Positions 32,640 to 41,148 of a stretch of 64,000 bases of DNA are shown piece by piece. Where the stretch lies: assembly GCF_900091565.1 (NCBI RefSeq), contig NZ_FMCV01000010.1:62001-126000 (forward strand). The letters run 5' to 3'. Source of the DNA: Micromonospora marina (GTDB taxonomy: Bacteria; Actinomycetota; Actinomycetes; Mycobacteriales; Micromonosporaceae). The stretch's first letter is position 1. Each line of letters starts with the position of its first letter. Below the pieces are notes generated by a model. It saw nothing but the letters and a program-made list of their open reading frames with translations. It was not told the origin of the DNA and made no database searches. The translations under genes were made by a program, and so were the position numbers.

Positions 32640-33317
32640 ATGACGGAACGCACGGTGCTGGTGACCGGAGGCACGGGTGGGCTCGGCGGCGCGGTCACCG
32701 CCGCCTTCCTCGACGCCGGCTGGCGGGTGGTCGTACCCCAGCGGGAGCCCGGGACGGACGACGGCCCGGTCCGGGTCGTGGCCGACCTGCTCACGCCCGA
32801 GGGGGCCGCGCGGGCGGTCGGGGCCGCGACCGCCGAGCCGGACGCGCCGCTGCGCGCGGTGGTCAACCTCGTCGGCGGGTACGCCGCCGGCGGCCTGGTG
32901 CACGAGACCCCGGTCGACGACTTCGAGCGGATGCTGCGGCTGAACCTGCGCCCGACGTACCTGGTCACCCACGCGGCGCTGCCGCACCTGACGGCGTCCG
33001 GCGACGGCGCGGTCGTCTGCGTCTCGGCCCGGGCGGCGGTCTCGCCGTTCCCCGGCGCCTCCGGCTACGCCACCGCCAAGGCCGCGGTACGGGCGTTCGC
33101 CGACACTGTCGCGGTCGAGTACCGGCAGCGCGGCGTGCGGTGCAACACGGTGCTGCCGAGCGTCATCGACACCCCGGCGAACCGCGCCGCCCAGCCCGAC
33201 GCCGACCACGGCCGCTGGGTGCCGCCGGCCGAGATCGCCGAGGTGATCCGCTTCCTGGCCTCCCCCGAGTCGGCGCCCACCAGCGGCGCGAGCATCCCGG
33301 TCTACGGGCGGGCCTGA
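32640..33317 (+). CDS. short-chain dehydrogenase/reductase
   Basis: A 225-aa classical SDR. The cofactor motif TGGTGGLGG (8-16) and catalytic Ser..Tyr..Lys (CVSARAAVSPFPGASGYATAKAAV) are present; NxxG is in VVNLVGGYAAGG. C-terminal PSVIDTPANR is the loop that follows the active site. Substrate is not predictable; NADPH/NADH choice not clear. Its end overlaps the convergent kinase gene by 16 bases. No operon partner. Confidence 0.9.
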   Translation: MTERTVLVTGGTGGLGGAVTAAFLDAGWRVVVPQREPGTDDGPVRVVADLLTPEGAARAVGAATAEPDAPLRAVVNLVGGYAAGGLVHETPVDDFERMLRLNLRPTYLVTHAALPHLTASGDGAVVCVSARAAVSPFPGASGYATAKAAVRAFADTVAVEYRQRGVRCNTVLPSVIDTPANRAAQPDADHGRWVPPAEIAEVIRFLASPESAPTSGASIPVYGRA

Positions 33318-34033
33318 ACCGGCACCGGACCGTTCCGCCCGGCGTCACCGGCCGGGCGTCGCGGACCGGCCGGAGCCGGGCCGGGACCGGCGGCCGGGTC
33401 TTCGGGCAGCCACTCGCTCAGGTGCGCCCGGATCCGGCGGGCCACCTCCTCCGGCGGTCCGTTGCCGTCCACCACCACGAAGCTGCCGTACTCCGGCAGA
33501 CCCCGGTACGCGGCGGTCGCGGCGGTCAGCCACTCCATTGTCTCGTGGTCGGTGCCGCGCCGCTCGATCCGCCGGTACGCCTCGGCGGGGTCGACGGTGA
33601 GCAGGAACGTCACCCGGGGTGCCGGGAAGATCCGGTACCCGGCCCGGGCCAGCCGCTCCCACCGCTGCCCGCCGTGCGCCCGGATGCTGGCGTACTGGCA
33701 GGCGGACCACCTGTCCATCACCGCCGTCCGGCCGGTCACCAGGCAGCTGAGCAGCGCGAGCGCGATGGCCAGCCACCGCAGCACCGACTCGACGACGAGC
33801 AGGCCGTCGCGCCCGACGAGCCGCTGCGCGTCCGGACGGCCGAACCGCTGGGCGATCCGGCCGAGCCAGCGGCGGCCACCGGCGTTGCGGTGGTACGTGG
33901 CGGGACGGCCGGCGGCGGTGAGCGCCTGGGCGAGCCGGTGGGCCTGGGTGGTCTTACCTGAGCCGTCGATGCCGATCAGGGCGACGGCGCGCAGTCGGGC
34001 CCTGCCCCGCCGCGTCCGCAGTGAGCTGGCCAC
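33302..34033 (-). CDS. thymidylate-kinase-like P-loop protein
   Basis: A 243-aa protein resembling dTMP kinase: Walker A GIDGSGKTTQ, DRW motif in AVMDRWSACQYAS, and a LID-like RRGTDHETMEWL. The ~20-residue insertion of hydrophobic sequence (VLRWLAIALALLSCLV) between the P-loop and DRW is unusual for true Tmk. I infer a diverged nucleoside-monophosphate kinase of the thymidylate kinase-like group. Start GTG 34033 has a TAACCT -10 box 7 bases upstream; a GGGAGG also abuts it. The last ~30 residues are Pro/Gly-rich. Confidence 0.75.
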   Translation of the reverse strand: MASSLRTRRGRARLRAVALIGIDGSGKTTQAHRLAQALTAAGRPATYHRNAGGRRWLGRIAQRFGRPDAQRLVGRDGLLVVESVLRWLAIALALLSCLVTGRTAVMDRWSACQYASIRAHGGQRWERLARAGYRIFPAPRVTFLLTVDPAEAYRRIERRGTDHETMEWLTAATAAYRGLPEYGSFVVVDGNGPPEEVARRIRAHLSEWLPEDPAAGPGPAPAGPRRPAGDAGRNGPVPVQARP

Positions 34034-34040
34034 CCTCCCG

Positions 34041-34046
34041 AGGTTA
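34041..34046 (-). promoter_or_regulatory. -10 box, leaderless start of kinase-like gene
   Basis: TAACCT (minus strand), spacer of 7 bases to GTG. Confidence 0.4.
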
Positions 34047-34183
34047 TCCGACCGATGCTCACGCGGCCCGTATGTCGCTTTCCTGCTCTGGTGGGGCGAT
34101 CGCACCGCTACAGGTGTGACCGGAGCGTCCGCCGGGTACGCATCCTGGTCCCACCCCCCATTTTGACGACGAGGGAGCCGCAG

Positions 34184-34765
34184 ATGGCCGAGCGCGGGGA
34201 CGAGACCCTGGTGCACACGCTGAAGAAGGTCGCCGCCGTGCTCAAACAGTCCGAGATCCCGTTCGCGCTCGGTGGCAGCTTCGCGGTGTACGCGCACGGC
34301 GGTCACTCCAGCGACCACGACGTGGACTTCCTGCTCCGCGAGGCGGACGTCGACCGGGCCCTGGAGGCACTGGTCGAGGCCGGCTTCACCGCCGAGCGCC
34401 CGCCGGAGGACTGGCTGGTCAAGGTCTACGACGAGGACCGGATGGTGGACCTCATCCACCGGCCGGTGGAGACGCCGGTGACCGAGGAGACGTTCACCGA
34501 CACGATCGTGCGCCCGGTCGACGCGATCCACATGCCGGTGCTCTCGGCCAGCCAGCTCATGGTGCACAAGCTGCTCAGCTTCTCCCAGCACTACTGCGAC
34601 TTCGCCCGGGCCCTGCCACTGGCCCGATCGCTGCGGGAACAGATCGACTGGGAGCGGGTACGGAAGGAGACGCAGCACTCGCCGTACGCGGAGGCGTTCC
34701 TGGTGCTGCTGGACCGGCTGGACGTGCTGCCCGGTGGCACGCCCGGCGGAAGGGAGACACTGTGA
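34184..34765 (+). CDS. nucleotidyltransferase family protein
   Basis: A 193-aa protein with a Pol-beta-type nucleotidyltransferase core: FALGGSFAVYAHGGHSSDHDVDFLL (GGS...D-x-D) and a third acidic site near VDLIH. These MNT/aminoglycoside-type proteins transfer a nucleotide to a protein or small molecule; no HEPN partner is adjacent, so a toxin-antitoxin role is not supported. ATG 34184 has GAGGGAG 6-8 bases upstream. GTGA overlap with the BON-like gene downstream makes a three-gene operon with the phosphoesterase. Confidence 0.8.
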   Translation: MAERGDETLVHTLKKVAAVLKQSEIPFALGGSFAVYAHGGHSSDHDVDFLLREADVDRALEALVEAGFTAERPPEDWLVKVYDEDRMVDLIHRPVETPVTEETFTDTIVRPVDAIHMPVLSASQLMVHKLLSFSQHYCDFARALPLARSLREQIDWERVRKETQHSPYAEAFLVLLDRLDVLPGGTPGGRETL

Positions 34766-35031
34766 CCGGACTGTCCGGCGACGTTCCCCCCGACGAGTAC
34801 GTCGAGGCGGAGATCCAGAGCATGCTGGCCGAGGACCCGACCGTGGCCGAGCAGGGCATCACGGTGGTGCGGCGGGAGAACGGACTGGTGCTCTACGGCG
34901 AGGTGGAGAGCCCGCACCGGCGGGAGGAGATCCTGCGGCGGGTGGCCGAGCGCTTTCCGGACACCCCCGTGACGAGCGACATCGGGGTGATCCGCACCGA
35001 GGCGCCCACCCAGATCGAGGAGCTGCCGTGA
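34762..35031 (+). CDS. BON-like domain small protein
   Basis: An 89-aa protein that looks like one BON domain without signal peptide: ITVVRRENGLVLYGEVESPHRREEILRRVAERFPDTPVTSDIGV is the beta-alpha-beta pattern. GTG 34762 overlaps the nucleotidyltransferase stop (GTGA). Lacking an export signal, it would act inside the cell. Role uncertain. Confidence 0.65.
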   Translation: MTGLSGDVPPDEYVEAEIQSMLAEDPTVAEQGITVVRRENGLVLYGEVESPHRREEILRRVAERFPDTPVTSDIGVIRTEAPTQIEELP

Positions 35032-35041
35032 GGGAGGTTCG

Positions 35042-35770
35042 ATGGTGATCCGGATCGCCGCCGTGGGCGACGTGCATCTGGACGAGGACGTGGTGGGCCG
35101 GTTCCGCCCGGCGCTGGAGGAGCTGCCCGGCTGCGCCGACGTGCTGCTGCTCGCCGGTGACCTGACCCGGCACGGCACCGAGGCCGAGGCGCGGTGCGTG
35201 GCCCGGGAGTTCGGGGATCTCGGCGTACCGGTGATCACCGTGCTCGGCAACCACGACCACCAGTGCGACGAGGTGCCGCAGGTGGTGAAGGTGCTGGAGG
35301 ACGCCGGGATCATTGTGCTGGAGGGCACCGGCACGGTCGTGGACACCCCCGGCGGACGGCTCGGGGTGGCCGGTGTGAAGGGGTTCGGCGGCGGGTTCGC
35401 CGGGCGGTGCGCCAGCGACTTCGGCGAGCCGGAGATGAAGGCGTTCGTGCGGACCACCCGGGAGAGCGCCGACTCGCTCGCCGGCGCGCTGCTCTCGCTG
35501 GAGTGCGACGCGCTCGTCGCGCTCACCCACTACTCCCCCGTGCCGGACACGCTCGCCGGCGAGCCGCTGGAGATCTACCCGTTCCTCGGCTGCTATCAGC
35601 TCGGCCAGGCGATCGACTCCGCGCCCACCACCCTGGCGCTGCACGGCCACGCCCACCACGGCACCGAGCGCGGCACGACACCGGGTGGGGTCCGGGTCCG
35701 CAACGTGGCCCACCCGGTGATCAAACAGGCGTACAGCGTCTTCCACCTGGGCGGTGACCAGCTCGACTGA
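35042..35770 (+). CDS. metallophosphoesterase
   Basis: A 242-aa calcineurin-like phosphoesterase with all five blocks: DVHLD, LLLAGDLTRHG, VLGNHDHQ, LTHYSP and GHAHHGT. Two-metal hydrolase of phosphomonoesters or phosphodiesters; cytoplasmic. ATG 35042 has GGGAGG 6 bases upstream, 10 bases after the BON-like gene. Probably third gene of that operon; shared function is not evident. Confidence 0.92.
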   Translation: MVIRIAAVGDVHLDEDVVGRFRPALEELPGCADVLLLAGDLTRHGTEAEARCVAREFGDLGVPVITVLGNHDHQCDEVPQVVKVLEDAGIIVLEGTGTVVDTPGGRLGVAGVKGFGGGFAGRCASDFGEPEMKAFVRTTRESADSLAGALLSLECDALVALTHYSPVPDTLAGEPLEIYPFLGCYQLGQAIDSAPTTLALHGHAHHGTERGTTPGGVRVRNVAHPVIKQAYSVFHLGGDQLD

Positions 35771-35794
35771 CCGTGAGGAGGTTTCCGGTACGGG

Positions 35795-35959
35795 ATGTCC
35801 GGGTATCCAGCCGACATGGAGCTGATTCTCTGGATTCTCGCAGTCGTACTGGTGGTCGCCGGAATTCTCGCCCTGTTCCGCCGGCAGATCCTCTGGGGCA
35901 TCGTCCTCATCGTCGTCGGCCTGCTGGTCGGCCCGGGTGGCGTCAGCATCTTCAGTTAA
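35795..35959 (+). CDS. GPGG-motif small membrane protein (54 aa)
   Basis: A short hydrophobic protein not to be missed: one TM helix (LILWILAVVLVVAGILALF), a second hydrophobic segment (LWGIVLIVVGLLV) and the GPGG motif at the end. This matches the small actinobacterial GPGG-motif membrane proteins. ATG 35795 has GAGGAGGT upstream; ATG 35816 (47 aa) is the alternative. Its mRNA ends at a long hairpin. Confidence 0.75.
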   Translation: MSGYPADMELILWILAVVLVVAGILALFRRQILWGIVLIVVGLLVGPGGVSIFS

Positions 35960-35989
35960 CCGCGGTTCTCATACCCGCCGGGGTCGCCG

Positions 35990-36030
35990 GGCCCGGGCGT
36001 TCCGTCCTGCCGGACCGGAACGCCCGGGCC
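35990..36030 (+). terminator. strong terminator after small membrane protein
   Basis: A 15-bp perfect stem (35990-36004 with 36016-36030), extended outward by GGGGTC/GACCCC, follows the small ORF by 30 bases. Confidence 0.85.
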
Positions 36031-36111
36031 GGGTGACCCCGGCCTTTCTCGCGTCCGGAAAGGGCCGCCACCGGGCGTTTGCCGGGGCGGTCGAGCGGAA
36101 ACATCTCGACC

Positions 36112-36609
36112 ATGGAGATGTCGCAGACCTTCGCCCGGCGCACCACCGGGGCCCGCCAGTGGTTGGCGCTGCTCGGCTTCGGCGCCGCAAGCTTCGCCGC
36201 CGCCGCGATCGGCGGGCTGGGTGTACAGGGCACCTCCGCCGAATACCAGAGCCTGGAGCAGCCCGCCTGGGCGCCGCCGTCGTGGCTGTTCGGCCCGGTC
36301 TGGACAGTGCTCTACGTGCTCATCGCGATCGCCGGCTGGCTGGTCTGGCGCCGGGCCGGGTTCGGCCCGGCGGTCTGGGCCTGGGTCGTGCAGCTCGTGC
36401 TGAACGCGATCTGGACCCCGCTGTTCTTCGGCGCCGGGGCGTACGGGCTGGCGTTCGCCGAGATCGTGCTGATGTGGCTGGCGATCGGTGTGACGGTGGC
36501 CCTGTTCCGGCGCATCTCCCGGCCGGCCACGTTGCTGATGCTGCCGTACTGGGCCTGGGTGACGTTCGCGTCCGCGCTGAACTTCGCCGTGTGGCGGCTG
36601 AACTCCTGA
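36112..36609 (+). CDS. TspO/MBR family membrane protein
   Basis: A 165-aa, five-TM protein of the translocator/TspO family, which binds tetrapyrroles and modulates stress responses. Signature: LEQPAWAPPSWLFGPVWTVLYVLIAIAGWLVWR, and QLVLNAIWTPLFFG. ATG 36112 (MEMSQTF) or 36118 are both possible; the region upstream has no clear SD. Followed by a terminator and convergent M23 gene. Confidence 0.92.
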   Translation: MEMSQTFARRTTGARQWLALLGFGAASFAAAAIGGLGVQGTSAEYQSLEQPAWAPPSWLFGPVWTVLYVLIAIAGWLVWRRAGFGPAVWAWVVQLVLNAIWTPLFFGAGAYGLAFAEIVLMWLAIGVTVALFRRISRPATLLMLPYWAWVTFASALNFAVWRLNS

Positions 36610-36616
36610 CCGGCAC

Positions 36617-36645
36617 GGGCGCGGGGGCCGCTCGCTCCCGCGCCC
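36617..36645. terminator. bidirectional terminator
   Basis: GGGCGCGGG (36617-36625) pairs with CCCGCGCCC (36637-36645) between the convergent TspO and M23 genes. Confidence 0.7.
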
Positions 36646-36652
36646 GCCGGGT

Positions 36653-37429
36653 TCAGCAGCGGGGTACGCCCGGGATGTAGCCGTCGTAGCCGGTGTAGAC
36701 GTACGCGTCGGAGACGAACCGGCCGGAGCCGATCCGGTCCCAGATCGCGCTGGTGCCGTACGTGCCGGTGACGCTGGTGCCGCTGGTCTGGCACTGGATG
36801 GTCACCTTCGCCCCGTCGGCCACCGTGCCGACCGAGCTGTACCCGGTACCGGGGCCGGAGCGGACCGTCAGCGGGGAGCCGGCCGTGTTGACGGTGCCCT
36901 CGCCGGTGTTCGCCCCGCCGCAGCCGTTGTCACTCTTGTAGGTTTTCGTGCCCCAGTAGAGCGCCTGCGCGCCGTTGAACTTGATCTTGACGGCGCTGCC
37001 GCTCGACCGCTGCTCGTAGTGCAGGTGCGGGCCGGTGGAACCGCCGGTCGTGCCGACGTAGCCGATCACCCGGCCGTAGCCGACGGCCTGACCGACCGAG
37101 ACGTTGAAGGCGTTCAGGTGGGCGTAGTAGGTCGTCCAGCCGCCACCGTGGTTGATCCGGACGTACTTGCCGTAGCTGGTGTTGCCGAGGTTGGTCACCA
37201 CGTCGACGGTGCCGGGCGCGCTGGCGACCACCGGGTCGCCCAGGTCGTCGGTGCGGTTGAAGTCGATCGCGTTGGCCGGACTGTGGTTGGTCCGGGTCTG
37301 ACCGGACCAGGACTGGTCGCACGGGAACGGGACCTTGAACGTCGGGGCGGCCATCGCCGGCGCGGCCGGCACGAGGGTCGCCGCCAGGACCGCGGCGCTC
37401 GCCCCGAGGGCGAGCCATCGCTTACGCAT
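36653..37429 (-). CDS. secreted M23 peptidase with SH3 domain
   Basis: A 258-aa exported protein. Sec signal (MRKRWLALGASAAVLAATLV..., cleavage after AMA), then a lysostaphin-type M23 domain with metal ligands in NHSPANAIDFNRTDD and GPHLHYE, and a C-terminal bacterial SH3 region (TVRSGPGTGYSSVGTVADGAKVTIQC). It should cleave peptidoglycan peptide bridges or act as an LytM amidase activator. The paired Cys near the end suggest a disulfide. ATG 37429 is chosen for the signal peptide. Confidence 0.92.
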   Translation of the reverse strand: MRKRWLALGASAAVLAATLVPAAPAMAAPTFKVPFPCDQSWSGQTRTNHSPANAIDFNRTDDLGDPVVASAPGTVDVVTNLGNTSYGKYVRINHGGGWTTYYAHLNAFNVSVGQAVGYGRVIGYVGTTGGSTGPHLHYEQRSSGSAVKIKFNGAQALYWGTKTYKSDNGCGGANTGEGTVNTAGSPLTVRSGPGTGYSSVGTVADGAKVTIQCQTSGTSVTGTYGTSAIWDRIGSGRFVSDAYVYTGYDGYIPGVPRC

Positions 37430-37586
37430 CCACTGCCTCCAATGTCGAAAGTCTTCAATGCGATGAGGACATCCTGACAGAAAGCTCCGATCCCGGGAAG
37501 TTTCGTGGGAGCGCACCCATCGCCCGTGGCCAGGGTTTCGGGATTGTTACCGGGCCGTGTCCGGTCAGGGGTGGACCCCGACCCGA

Positions 37587-37600
37587 TGCAAGCGCTTACA
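37587..37600 (+). promoter_or_regulatory. LacI-family operator of alpha-glucoside operon
   Basis: TGCAAGCGCTTACA, a near-perfect 14-bp palindrome (TGnAAGCGCTTnCA class) 68 bases before the binding-protein start. The LacI regulator encoded four genes downstream is the likely ligand. Confidence 0.8.
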
Positions 37601-37619
37601 TGTGGAGACGACCATCGGA

Positions 37620-37650
37620 CCGGCGCGGGTTCGATCCCCCCACGCGCCGG
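37620..37650 (+). promoter_or_regulatory. 5' UTR hairpin before binding-protein gene
   Basis: CCGGCGCG (37620-37627) pairs with CGCGCCGG (37643-37650); the 15-base loop includes GGTTCGATCC. It sits immediately upstream of the GGAAGGAG ribosome site and could stabilise the mRNA end. Confidence 0.5.
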
Positions 37651-37667
37651 CAAGGAAGGAGATCGGC

Positions 37668-39008
37668 ATGGCGTTTGCCAGATCGCGCCAGGCGCTCGCG
37701 GTCGCCGGCGTCCTGGGGCTGGCGCTCGGCGTCGCCGCCTGCGGCACCGGCGACGACAAGAACAGCAGCAACGCGGGCTCGGCCGAGTGCGGCGCATACG
37801 AGAAGTACGACGGTCACGACGGCAAGAAGGTGACCGTCTACTCCTCGATCCGTGAGATCGAGGACGAGCGCCTCCAGCAGTCCTGGAAGGAGTTCGAGGA
37901 CTGCACCGGCATCGAGATCGACCACGAGGGCTCCGGCGAGTTCGAGGCCCAGCTGCCCGTGCGGGTAGACGGCGGCAACGCCCCCGACCTCGCCTTCATC
38001 CCGCAGCCGGGTCTGCTGAAGCGGTTCGTCGACTCGGGCAAGCTCAAGCCGGTCGGTGCCGACACCAAGGCGATGGCCGAGCAGAACTACTCCGCCGACT
38101 GGCTGAAGTACAGCACCGTCAACGGCCAGCTCTACGGCGCTCCGCTCGGCTCGAACGTGAAGTCCTTCGTGTGGTACTCGCCGACGACCTTCAAGGAGAA
38201 GGGCTGGACGGTCCCCGCCACGTGGGACGACATGATCAAGCTCTCCGACCAGATCGCTGCGAGCGGCACCAAGCCGTGGTGCGCCGGCATCGAGTCCGGT
38301 GACGCCACCGGCTGGCCGGCCACCGACTGGATCGAGGACGTGCTGCTGCGTACCGGCGGCCCGGAGGTCTACGACAAGTGGACCACCCACGAGATCCCGT
38401 TCAACGACCCGCAGGTGGCCGACGCGCTCAACCGGGCCGGCACCATCCTGAAGAACGAGAAGTACGTCAACGGCGGCTTCGGCGGCGTGAAGAGCATCGC
38501 CACCACCTCGTTCCAGGAGGCCGGCACGCCCATCACCGCCGGCAAGTGCGCGCTGCACCGCCAGGCGTCGTTCTACGCCAACCAGTGGCCCGAGGGCACC
38601 AGGGTGGCCGAGGACGGCGACGTCTTCGCGTTCTACTTCCCGGCCATCGACCCGTCGAAGGGCAAGCCGGTTCTGGGTGGCGGCGAGTTCGTCGCGGCCT
38701 TCGCCGACCGTCCCGAGGTCCAGGTGGTGCAGACCTACCTGGCCTCCGGCGAGTTCGCCAACAGCCGCGCCAAGATCGGTGACTGGGTCTCCGCGAACAA
38801 GAAGCTGGACCTGAACAACGTCCCGAACCCGGTGGACAAGCTCTCCGTGGGCATCCTCCAGGACGAGAAGACGGTCTTCCGCTTCGACGGCTCGGACCTG
38901 ATGCCGGCCGCGGTCGGCGCCGGCACCTTCTGGAAGGGCATGGTGGCCTGGATCAACGGCAAGGACACCACCACCGTCCTGAACGACATCGAGGGCAGCT
39001 GGAAGTGA
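37668..39008 (+). CDS. alpha-glucoside-type ABC transporter substrate-binding lipoprotein
   Basis: A 446-aa solute-binding protein of the carbohydrate uptake-1 family (AglE/ThuE-like). Lipoprotein signal ending in the lipobox LGVAACGT; mature body has KVTVYSSIREIEDERLQQSWKEFEDCTGIEI and LGGGEFVAAFADRPEV. ATG 37668 has AAGGAAGGAG upstream. First gene of the operon with two permeases, LacI and GH13; a LacI operator lies upstream and a long hairpin follows its stop. No ATPase gene is nearby, so a shared MsiK-type ATPase is expected elsewhere. Confidence 0.93.
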   Translation: MAFARSRQALAVAGVLGLALGVAACGTGDDKNSSNAGSAECGAYEKYDGHDGKKVTVYSSIREIEDERLQQSWKEFEDCTGIEIDHEGSGEFEAQLPVRVDGGNAPDLAFIPQPGLLKRFVDSGKLKPVGADTKAMAEQNYSADWLKYSTVNGQLYGAPLGSNVKSFVWYSPTTFKEKGWTVPATWDDMIKLSDQIAASGTKPWCAGIESGDATGWPATDWIEDVLLRTGGPEVYDKWTTHEIPFNDPQVADALNRAGTILKNEKYVNGGFGGVKSIATTSFQEAGTPITAGKCALHRQASFYANQWPEGTRVAEDGDVFAFYFPAIDPSKGKPVLGGGEFVAAFADRPEVQVVQTYLASGEFANSRAKIGDWVSANKKLDLNNVPNPVDKLSVGILQDEKTVFRFDGSDLMPAAVGAGTFWKGMVAWINGKDTTTVLNDIEGSWK

Positions 39009-39009
39009 T

Positions 39010-39057
39010 CTAGCAGGTGGCCCGGTCCGCGTCGGCGGACCGGGCCACCTCTGCTAG
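39010..39057 (+). terminator. long intra-operon hairpin after binding-protein gene
   Basis: A 15-bp stem (39015-39029 with 39036-39050), a CT bulge and five more pairs (39010-39014 with 39053-39057) begin 2 bases after the stop. Partial termination or 3' end protection would give more binding protein than permease. Confidence 0.85.
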
Positions 39058-39079
39058 CCGAACCCTTGAGGGAGGGTCG

Positions 39080-40126
39080 ATGGAGTTCGACTTCGCGGCG
39101 GAGCAGCCGAAGTTCCTCATGCTGATGTACGGGCTGATCGCCTTCGTCGCGGTGGTGGGCGGGCTGCTCCTGCTCCTCGACGTGGTGCCGTCGTACTTCG
39201 CCCGGCGCCGGGAGGCACAGCTCGTCGCGGCCTCGGCGAGCGGCGCGCCGCTGCCCCGCCGCCGCAAGCAGGGCGAGGGTGCGTTCGCGTTCTTCTTCCT
39301 GTTGCCGACGCTGCTGCTGCTCGCCGTCGGGCTGGTGGTACCCGCCGTCCGCACCACGCTGCTCTCCTTCATGGACTCCAGCAGCAGCGACTGGGTGGGC
39401 CTGGCCAACTACCGCTGGATGTTCGCCGAGGACTCGATCGTCCGAGTCCTGATCAACACCCTGATCTGGGTGCTGCTGGTGCCGCTGGTGGCCACCGCGT
39501 TCGGCCTGATCTACGCGGTCCTGGTGGACAAGGCCCGACTGGAGGTCGTGGCCAAGTCCCTGATCTTCCTGCCGATGGCGATCTCGTTCGTCGGCGCCGC
39601 CATCATCTGGCGGTTCGTCTACGCCTACCGGGGCGTCGGCGACCAGATCGGCCTGCTCAACCAGATCGTGGTGAGCCTGGGCGGCGAACCGAAGCAGTGG
39701 CTGCTGAACCCGCCGCTCAACACGTTCCTGCTCATCGTGATCATGGTGTGGATCCAGGCCGGCTTCGCGATGGTGGTGCTCTCCGCCGCGATCAAGGCCA
39801 TCCCGGCCGACATCGTCGAGGCGGCCCGCCTGGACGGCACCACCGCGTGGCAGATGTTCTGGCGGATCACCGTCCCGAGCATCCGGCCGGCGCTGATCGT
39901 CGTGGTGGTGACGATCTCCATCGCCACGCTCAAGGTCTTCGACATCGTCCGTACCGCCACCAACGGCAACTACGACACGAACGTCATCGCGACCGAGATG
40001 TACAACCAGGCGTTCCGCTACCAGGAGAACGGGCAGGGCTCGGCCCTGGCGGTGTTCCTGTTCGTCCTGGTGATCCCGATCGTGATCTACCAGATCCGCA
40101 ACCTGCGCAAGCAGCGGGAGGGCTGA
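39080..40126 (+). CDS. sugar ABC transporter permease (MalF/AglF type)
   Basis: A 348-aa inner-membrane permease with an unusual N-terminal TM (FLMLMYGLIAFVAVVGGLLLLLDVV) and basic linker before the six-helix core. The EAA loop EAARLDGTTAWQMFWRITVPSIRP contacts the ATPase. Extra N-terminal helices are typical of MalF-like subunits. ATG 39080 has GGGAGGG. It is one base from the next permease gene. Confidence 0.93.
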   Translation: MEFDFAAEQPKFLMLMYGLIAFVAVVGGLLLLLDVVPSYFARRREAQLVAASASGAPLPRRRKQGEGAFAFFFLLPTLLLLAVGLVVPAVRTTLLSFMDSSSSDWVGLANYRWMFAEDSIVRVLINTLIWVLLVPLVATAFGLIYAVLVDKARLEVVAKSLIFLPMAISFVGAAIIWRFVYAYRGVGDQIGLLNQIVVSLGGEPKQWLLNPPLNTFLLIVIMVWIQAGFAMVVLSAAIKAIPADIVEAARLDGTTAWQMFWRITVPSIRPALIVVVVTISIATLKVFDIVRTATNGNYDTNVIATEMYNQAFRYQENGQGSALAVFLFVLVIPIVIYQIRNLRKQREG

Positions 40127-40127
40127 G

Positions 40128-41087
40128 ATGACCACCGCCACGCCCACCGTCGGAGTCGGCGCCCAGGCCACCGAACCGACCACCCGGGGCGCCCGGGTGC
40201 GCAAGCGCCTGAACAGCCGTACCGCCACGCTCGTGTCGATCGTGATCGCGGTCCTCTGGACGATCCCGACCTTCGGCCTGTTCATCTCCTCGCTCCGGCC
40301 GGAGAACGAGATCAAGACCACCGGGTGGTGGACGTTCTTCACCAACCCGCAGATCACGCTGGAGAACTACCAGGAGGTGCTGTTCAGCTCCGGCTCGTCC
40401 GGGCAGCTGGCCAGCTACTTCATCAACTCGCTGGCGATCACCATTCCCTCGGTGCTCTTCCCGCTGGCCTTCGCGTCGCTCGCCGCGTACGCGCTGGCGT
40501 GGATGAACTTCAAGGGACGGGACTGGGTCTACATCGGGATCTTCGCGCTCCAGATCGTGCCGCTGCAGATGGCCCTGGTGCCGCTGCTGCGCTTCTTCTC
40601 CACCGGCGTCAGCATCGCCGGGGTGCAGATCCTCCCCGCGTGGGACCTGGTCGACGAGCAGAAGTTCGCCCAGGTGTGGTTCGCGCACACCTGTTTCGCG
40701 CTTCCGTTCGCCGTGTTCCTGCTGCACAACTTCATCTCGCAGCTTCCCGGCGACCTGATGGAGGCGGCCCGGGTCGACGGGGCCACCCACCCGAAGATCT
40801 TCCGCACCATCGTGCTGCCGCTGATCATGCCCGCGCTGGCGGCGTTCGGCATCTTCCAGTTCCTCTGGGTCTGGAACGACCTGCTGGTCGCGCTGATCTT
40901 CGCCGGTGGCGGCGACGAGACCGCCCCGCTCACCGTCCGGCTCGCGGAGCTGGCCGGCACCCGGGGCAACGAGTGGCAGCGGCTGACGGCCGGCGCGTTC
41001 GTGTCGATCGTCGTACCGCTTATCGTGTTCCTGTCCCTCCAGCGCTTCTTCGTGCGAGGTCTGCTCGCCGGCAGCGTCAAGGGTTGA
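40128..41087 (+). CDS. sugar ABC transporter permease (MalG/AglG type)
   Basis: A 319-aa six-TM permease, partner of the preceding one. EAA loop EAARVDGATHPKIFRTIVLPLIMP. The extra periplasmic residues around 160-180 (TGVSIAGVQILPAWDL) resemble alpha-glucoside permeases AglG/ThuG. ATG 40128 starts two bases after the upstream stop. A 13-bp terminator hairpin follows. Confidence 0.93.
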   Translation: MTTATPTVGVGAQATEPTTRGARVRKRLNSRTATLVSIVIAVLWTIPTFGLFISSLRPENEIKTTGWWTFFTNPQITLENYQEVLFSSGSSGQLASYFINSLAITIPSVLFPLAFASLAAYALAWMNFKGRDWVYIGIFALQIVPLQMALVPLLRFFSTGVSIAGVQILPAWDLVDEQKFAQVWFAHTCFALPFAVFLLHNFISQLPGDLMEAARVDGATHPKIFRTIVLPLIMPALAAFGIFQFLWVWNDLLVALIFAGGGDETAPLTVRLAELAGTRGNEWQRLTAGAFVSIVVPLIVFLSLQRFFVRGLLAGSVKG

Positions 41088-41094
41088 TCCGATG

Positions 41095-41123
41095 CCCCGC
41101 CGCCGGCACGGCCGGCGGCGGGG
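41095..41123 (+). terminator. terminator between permease and LacI
   Basis: A 13-bp perfect stem (41095-41107 with 41111-41123) with an ACG loop, 8 bases after the permease stop. Confidence 0.8.
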
Positions 41124-41148
41124 TGCGGGTCACAGCGGGGAGCTCACG

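Noticed and set aside
34184..35031. MNT-HEPN toxin-antitoxin pair
   Set aside because: The neighbour is a BON-like protein and not HEPN; no toxin motif seen.
37620..37650. T-loop-like GGTTCGATCC inside a hairpin, tRNA remnant
   Set aside because: No acceptor or anticodon arm is present; a simple 5' UTR hairpin explains it.
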